DNA from: Acanthosoma haemorrhoidale
Lineage: Eukaryota; Arthropoda; Insecta; Hemiptera; Acanthosomatidae
Assembly (NCBI GenBank): GCA_930367205.1
Contig: OV884015.1
Span: 110,300,509 to 110,364,508, forward strand
Direction: 5' to 3'
Length of the DNA: 64,000 nt
How positions within the stretch are numbered: the first letter of the stretch is position 1; the number at the start of each line of letters is the position of its first letter. Shown piece after piece: positions 59,701 to 64,000 of the stretch. Made by a program: the position numbers and the translations under genes. The notes beneath the pieces are model-generated. The model was not told the DNA's origin and did not search any database. It worked only from the letters and a program-made list of their open reading frames with translations.

Positions 59701-62700
59701 TCAAATCAAGTCGTGATATGGATCCAACAATGATTAATAATTTTTTTTTTTTTTTTTCCTAAGCTCTCAAACTTATAAAAAAATAGGAATGTGGGAAAAA
59801 TAAGGAAAATTATTTTTGGCTGGAAAGTGCCTTTCACTAAGGGGAGACCCCTATTTGAAGGATGTATGAGAAGGATATGGGGTGTGGAATGCCTAGAAAG
59901 GCGGATGGAGTCAGGAAGGTAGTGAGAGTCTACCAAGATTAATATTATTAGGCAAAGATAAATTATACTGCCTGGAACAGGAATCATACCCGGGGATGGC
60001 CCCAATGTCCAACTGAGCTAATCTGCACGAAGTATGAATTCTCTTTGGCCAAACTCTCGCATAAGCACTGTGAAGCTATGCACCACAATGGCCATTGAGG
60101 CTGAGAGTCACATTGTGTCTTATCAACTAATGTTAGTTACCAAGTGTTAGTTTCTCTGCAGTAGTACATTATTTGAAAATATGTCTTAATTTCTCGTTTT
60201 GATTCAGTCAAATTTCGTTGTAGTAAATATCCCACTGTCTCTAGTTAGTAAGTGATTACTATCTGACATTAAAATATTAGGGAGACCATAAAGTAATGTC
60301 GTTTTTTTTTACATTTAAGTCAAAAAATAAATTTTTAACAAGTTTTTGTTTTTAATCAATGATGTAATCACTCTCATTATCAACAGCTTTTTGCCATCTA
60401 GTGTGCAAATTTCCAATTCCGGATCGATAAAAATCAATTGGTTACTGAGCAAAATATCTGGAGATGACATTTTGGACATCGTCCAAATTTTCAAATTGTT
60501 TGCCACTTAAATGGAATAAATGAAAATCCGATGGCGCAATATCGGGCGAGTATTGTGGGTGAGGTAATACCCCCCACCCCAATTCATTAATTTTTTCCAG
60601 GGTTCGTCTTGCGCAGTGCGGTCTTGCATTATCGTGTTGCAGAATAACGCCTTCTGTTGATAATCGCTGGCCACTTTTCATTCAATTAAAGATCGATTTA
60701 CTCGATCCAATTGTTCACAGTTTGTCGAGGTTTGAGCACTTCAAAATGAACGACCCAGCGAATACTCCACCAAACACACAAAAGCGCCTTTTGACAGAGT
60801 ATGAGCCTGGCTTAGCTGAACTTCTTGGCGATTCGTTCGGAGAGAGCCACTACCTTTTGCGTTTTTGATTATCATAGAGGACCCGTTTGTTTATCTCCAG
60901 GAATCAAGCGATCAAAAAACGCTTTTTGCCGCTGAAACAATAAGTTACATGTGGTGGACAGGTTAGCTTTGTTTTCTTCAGGCAGATTATGCGGGACACA
61001 AACATCTGCTCTGCTTACATTACCAATCTGCAGCAAATGTTCTTGGATGGTCGGCCAAGTTTGGTTAAGAGTGTTTGACAGTTCCTCGATTGTCTGACAC
61101 GGATTTACTTCCACCCTTAACATGTCATTTTCTAAGGTTGGTGGTCTTCCTCACCGACACGAGTCGAAAAGATCAAAATTACCGGATTTGAACCTTTGGC
61201 ATTGATGAACGTCTAATGCACTTGGCAAAACATCGCAAATGTTTTTGGTATCAACTGTTGCGTTACTGCGCTTGTGAAACTCAAAAAGCATACAATTCCG
61301 GATAGCTACCTCTTCAGGTATTTGGCTGACCATTTCACCATAAATTGCAAAAACAAAATTTAAGATTTAGTTATTTACGAGTAAGCAAGTCACCCTAACC
61401 TTAAAATGTTATTGGCACGACTTTGAAGTACACGGTGACATGCGCAGAAATGACATTACTTTCCTGTCCCCCTATTTCTAATATTTTCTTAGCCGTTCAG
61501 CCTCATAATCCTATATATGTAATCAACTGCAGTTCAAATCCTCCAATGTTTTCTTCCCAACATTGAGCTAATTCCAACAGAACTGCACTATTAAACCTTT
61601 CTATTTATGATTATTTTTTCCCCCTCTTAGCACTCTCGAAGACTTCGTTGGCGATGTGCGGGCAGACAGGCAGTAACGAGACACTCGGACTTCCTACGCC
61701 GCAGTGTCCCTATAGCAACCGAAGCTCTGTCAGTACCGGGCCAAGAGCGGGTGATTCTCCTCTGCCACCGATCACCTCCTCGGTTTCATTTAGGTAATAA
61801 AATGAGTTTTAGTTAGGAACAGATACATTTTGAGTGATCTTGTATTTTAAGCCCGGGATAAACTGCTACAAATGCTATCTCTAACCTGATCCAAGAAGCA
61901 GCGCTACCGACTCGACTGATTTAACCTGTACACTTCAAGCTTGTAATTATTAGGTTTGTTCCAACACAGAATCACGGACTAGTTTCAAACTGGTTTGCGA
62001 TTACTTACTGAGCATGCGCGAACGTTACCTCATCACGGATTTAAAACATGTAGGAACACTTTTTCCAATCTCTGACTGTTGCCTCATTAAGAAGGTTACT
62101 TTATAAAACAACTTACTTGTTTATGACGCGGCTTGTTGGCCTGAAAAAACGCGAATTCTATTTGGTTTTTATTAGAGAAGCTTACGGTTATAAATTGTAA
62201 TCTAATATGTCAAAAGCAATGTAAAATGCAGTCGAATTATTATGTCCTTCGTAAAAAAAATTAATAATCGGCCCGCTTTTGTAACTAAGGAAAAATCATT
62301 TATAAATAAAAAAGATTAAAATTAACCCCTACTGATAAAGAAGTTCAACGGTTAATCATTTTAAAGTGGATATTCAGTTATTGATTGATAAAATAAAATT
62401 TAACGTCTATTCATTTTATGGCTAATAATTTGTAATTGAAGTAGTGAAAAGTTACATAGCTTAAATTAATTCTAAAAATATTTCTAACCTTTCTTTTTAT
62501 GGTGAGCGGGAAAAGAGTGGAGTAGAATGACTGCGCATGTCTTTGATTATTAGTCCTTACCCCAATCCTCGGATCGTTTTGACAATCGCAAACTGGTTTC
62601 AAACTAGGTTTTGAGAGTGTTGGGACAGAAGTTTGACAGTTTTGGTTTTGGGCGAGTTGGAACGGCACAACTGTTTGATGATAGTTTGGACTCGTGTTGG

Positions 62701-63326
62701 AACGAACCTAATGATTACATTCTTCCACCATGTTGATTAAACCAACTCATCAGATAAGACCACTCAGTAAACTTTTAACTTACGAAATTTTAACTCTTGT
62801 GCTTTGTTTTTTAAACTTTATAATTATGTTCAATTTGAGAAATAATCTAAACAAGAAATCCAATCAGTTGCTGTTAAATTTAACATGACATGATCCTAAA
62901 TTGAAACTGTAGACCAAGATGGATGTGAAACAAGATATGGATATGGGCTTTTTGAAAGGTTCAAAATTAAGCCTTCCAACCATCTCAAACACTTTATATT
63001 TAGTTTCAAAAAAATTTTGTTAGTTATGAAATCCTTTTTTTAAATGATTGTTTAATAAAAATAAAATAGTTGGTTATATTTTTAGTTCTAAGTTATAGGA
63101 GTTCATTCTGGGTATAAAATAGATGAGTAGCAGGTTCTGTTATTATGTCACTTAAAACAATGCTTTGAATGGATGTTTCAGTGGTTTGATGACGCCAACA
63201 TTTCAAATGGGCGAGATGACAGGATCGACCCAGTCGTTGGCGGTCAGCTATGATGTGGCAAGTTTCCCTCACTCTCGAGAGCCTAGCCCAACAAGAGAAG
63301 TTACTCAAAGGCACAATGATTTATGA
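56588..63326 (+). CDS. Two-pass membrane protein, 4 exons, family not recognised
   Basis: Exons: 56588-56759, 59408-59644, 61631-61793, 63182-63326 (stop TGA). All introns are GT-AG with strong donors (gtgagt, gtaagt, gtaata) and matching phases, total 717 nt, 238 aa. A short N-terminus precedes TM1 at about residues 38-60 (CQVVLPIFGVLFLVVGTVLT). A charged loop follows, with PEEYIERVKL. TM2 is at about 87-108 (GPCCLAMGLVMLIAGVGLFML), followed at once by a basic stop (SRRAKKMRM). The rest is a Ser/Thr/Pro-rich, presumably cytosolic tail containing YRCPIHGDFYP and SREPSPTREV. The layout resembles TMEM200-type two-pass proteins, but I cannot claim orthology. The exons stand out as G+C-rich islands. 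An upstream non-coding or coding exon is possible. Introns contain LTR, mariner, SINE and LINE insertions. Confidence 0.75.
56812..57398 (+). mobile_element. Solo LTR, family E, 587 bp, in intron 1 of the membrane-protein gene
   Basis: TGTCGG...CGCTACA ends with a perfect 5-bp target duplication TGTAT (56807-56811, 57399-57403). It starts only 52 bases after the exon 1 donor. It contains three copies of a 31-bp unit (gtttatgactgccagctgg...) at 57145-57240. Confidence 0.85.
57408..57740 (+). mobile_element. Old, diverged LINE-B 3' end
   Basis: actgaccttaatatgcccac, ccttgaacacattccctc and gagcgtctgtggctctc follow the order of LINE-B but with many changes, so this is probably the oldest copy in the window. 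Confidence 0.55.
57741..58575. other. Intronic stretch, no exon assigned
   Basis: A short frame near 58290-58430 reads PPAGELRQELNAMRLQVKLE, which looks like a helical exon. It lacks clear splice sites and I could not place it. Confidence 0.25.
58582..58868 (+). mobile_element. LTR family F, partial
   Basis: Matches the middle of 39039-39887 (gcactatattcaggagaaga through gtcttggaat...ccacga and agcagcaagcgc), lacking both ends. Confidence 0.65.
59150..59285 (-). repeat. tRNA-derived SINE fragment, copy 1
   Basis: On the - strand ttcagtcggtagcgctgctt is a strong A box and gcagttcatcccgggc a weaker B box. The same 130-base block recurs at 61820-61945. It lies just upstream of exon 2 of the membrane-protein gene. 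59286-59325 carries one end of the inverted-repeat element seen at 61940. Confidence 0.6.
59408..59644 (+). CDS. Exon 2 of the two-pass membrane protein gene
   Basis: The acceptor is ttattgcag and the donor is gtaagt. It encodes the acidic loop, TM2, the basic post-membrane stretch and the Cys/His-containing YRCPIHGDFYP segment. Confidence 0.75.
59741..60130 (-). mobile_element. tRNA-derived SINE with a LINE-C-like 3' tail
   Basis: On the - strand the 5' part has a tRNA-like head (gattagctcagttggacatt as A box and cccgggtatgattcctg as B box, 60025-59965). The 3' part (59930-59760) follows the LINE-C 3' UTR at 41280-41450, sharing blocks such as gtagtgagagtctacc. It ends in a poly(A) tail (T run at 59741-59757). 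This fits a SINE mobilised by LINE-C. Confidence 0.6.
60280..61472 (-). mobile_element. Mariner family 1, 1193 bp, both ends present
   Basis: TA flanks both sides. Ends GGGAGACCATAAAGTAATG and the inverse of GGGGGACAGGAAAGTAATG. The - strand encodes transposase in several frames: helix-turn-helix part at 61333-61151, LPEENKANLSTTC at about 61000-60930, VILQHDNARPH and SPDIAPSDFHLF at 60681-60442. The last two Asp are 34 residues apart, the DD34D spacing of mariner. Frame breaks and GDKQ at the first Asp site mean it is inactive. It sits in intron 2 of the membrane-protein gene. Confidence 0.9.
61631..61793 (+). CDS. Exon 3 of the two-pass membrane protein gene
   Basis: The acceptor is ccccctcttag and the donor is gtaata. 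It encodes a Ser/Thr/Pro-rich tail (QTGSNETLGLPTPQ, then SPLPPITSSVSF). Its phase matches both neighbours. Confidence 0.75.
61820..61945 (-). repeat. tRNA-derived SINE fragment, copy 2
   Basis: Near-identical to 59150-59275 (acattttgagtgatcttgta through aagcagcgctaccgact). It lies 27 bases after exon 3 and runs directly into the inverted-repeat element. Confidence 0.6.
61944..62715. mobile_element. Terminal-inverted-repeat element (MITE-like), about 770 bp
   Basis: The ends are inverted copies over about 25 bases: gtaattattaggtttgttcc at the left and the reverse of ggaacgaacctaatgattac at the right. Inside each end a second inverted block (ctagtttcaaactggtttgc) repeats. No transposase frame. 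The superfamily cannot be named and no clear target duplication is seen. Confidence 0.6.
63182..63326 (+). CDS. Exon 4, C-terminus of the two-pass membrane protein gene
   Basis: The acceptor is gatgtttcag. The first base completes a Ser codon with the AG left by exon 3. It then reads 47 residues ending TREVTQRHNDL and a TGA. An AATAAA at 63654-63659 may be its polyadenylation signal. Confidence 0.7.
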
Positions 63327-64000
63327 GCTTGTTAAATGTTACCTTTTATGTAACTTAAAAAAATTGAATATTGTGAAATGTTATGGCATAATGCCAATAT
63401 TGGGGAGATTCTTATGATATTTTATTGTAGAGACAATAATAAGAAAAGTAATACAATTTCTATTTAGAGAATACAACATTGAATTAAAGTTTTAAAGGTA
63501 TTTTGAATTATATTGTTGTAAATTGATAAGCAATCTAACATAGTTATTGAACGAGGTGTAAATCCGTGACTGCATTTGAGTTACTGTCACTGGGTATAGA
63601 TTAGTTCCCACCTCATAGTATCAAACAAATTGGTAATAAGTAGGCACATTAGTAATAAACTAAATGTTTTAGTAAAAAATATTTTATTAACGAAATAGTA
63701 AATTAAAGACAGAACAGGGCCTCTCAAGGTTGATGATCTGTTTCTTAAGTTTGATAATGGTTGGACCTCTTATGGTTGATTTCAACCAAAAGTGTAACGC
63801 ACTTAAAAGTGAATTAAAAATAGTTTTAAGGGACATCGGTTTGTATATAGCGGCAGAGGTCCACGTGACCTGACCTGCATCTTATCCTAAGAGTTTTCTT
63901 TGCAAAATTTGAAGAATTTCTGTTAAATTTTAACAGATTTAGAAGTTTTAGTATTTTATTGAAAGTCATTGTTCTGAGGAAACAAAATATTATTCAGGCC
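63327..64000. other. Downstream flank of the membrane-protein gene
   Basis: Presumed 3' UTR and intergenic DNA. AATAAA at 63654-63659 is the best polyadenylation candidate. Nothing else recognised. Confidence 0.4.

Overview
This is eukaryotic, AT-rich, intron-containing DNA that is crowded with transposable elements. The mix of mariner, Jockey-like LINEs, solo LTRs and tRNA-derived SINEs, plus an insect-like 5S rRNA sequence, points to an arthropod, most likely an insect with a large repeat-rich genome. Species cannot be settled from the sequence. No bacterial operons, CRISPR arrays or intact viral genomes are seen.

Host genes. (1) The clearest gene is a complete 11-exon sorting nexin-4 (SNX4) on the + strand (21807-28863, 419 aa), with every splice phase closing correctly. 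(2) Head-to-head with it, about 300 bp away, is a proposed 4-exon gene on the - strand (21508 down to 7065, 230 aa) for an unrecognised coiled-coil protein; its three downstream exons fit well, while the first exon junction is weaker. (3) A 4-exon + strand gene at 56588-63326 (238 aa) encodes an unrecognised two-pass membrane protein; several transposons sit in its introns. (4) A short reading frame at 47575-47754 encodes a 59-aa single-pass membrane protein candidate. (5) A possible first coding exon lies at 33032-33276. A solitary 5S rRNA-like sequence is at 30477-30594.

Repeats, region by region. 0.3-4.5 kb: a nest of LINE-B 3' ends, two of which carry the same foreign 5' segment and lie in opposite orientations. 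5.8 kb: a long GA microsatellite. 7.5-8.4 kb: LINE-A pieces. 10.8-11.7 kb: a LINE-B tail followed by 17 copies of a 34-bp tandem repeat. 13-21 kb: LINE-B, solo LTR-D, LINE-C, a fold-back mariner remnant, a Tigger/pogo transposase end and a mariner copy. 25-28.6 kb: two LTR-like repeats in SNX4 introns. 31.9-47.3 kb: LINE-B, LINE-A with reverse transcriptase motifs, LTR-F, LINE-C, LTR-E, LTR-D and mariner pieces. 50.5-54.9 kb: LTR-D, mariner, LINE-B. 56.8-62.7 kb: LTR-E, LTR-F, SINEs, a 1.2-kb mariner with TA flanks, and a terminal-inverted-repeat element, all inside the membrane-protein gene.

Nearly every element is 5'-truncated, solo or mutated, so no autonomous transposon appears intact. 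Family letters (LINE-A/B/C, LTR-D/E/F/G) are local labels of mine. Gene models come from reading splice sites by eye, with no transcript data.
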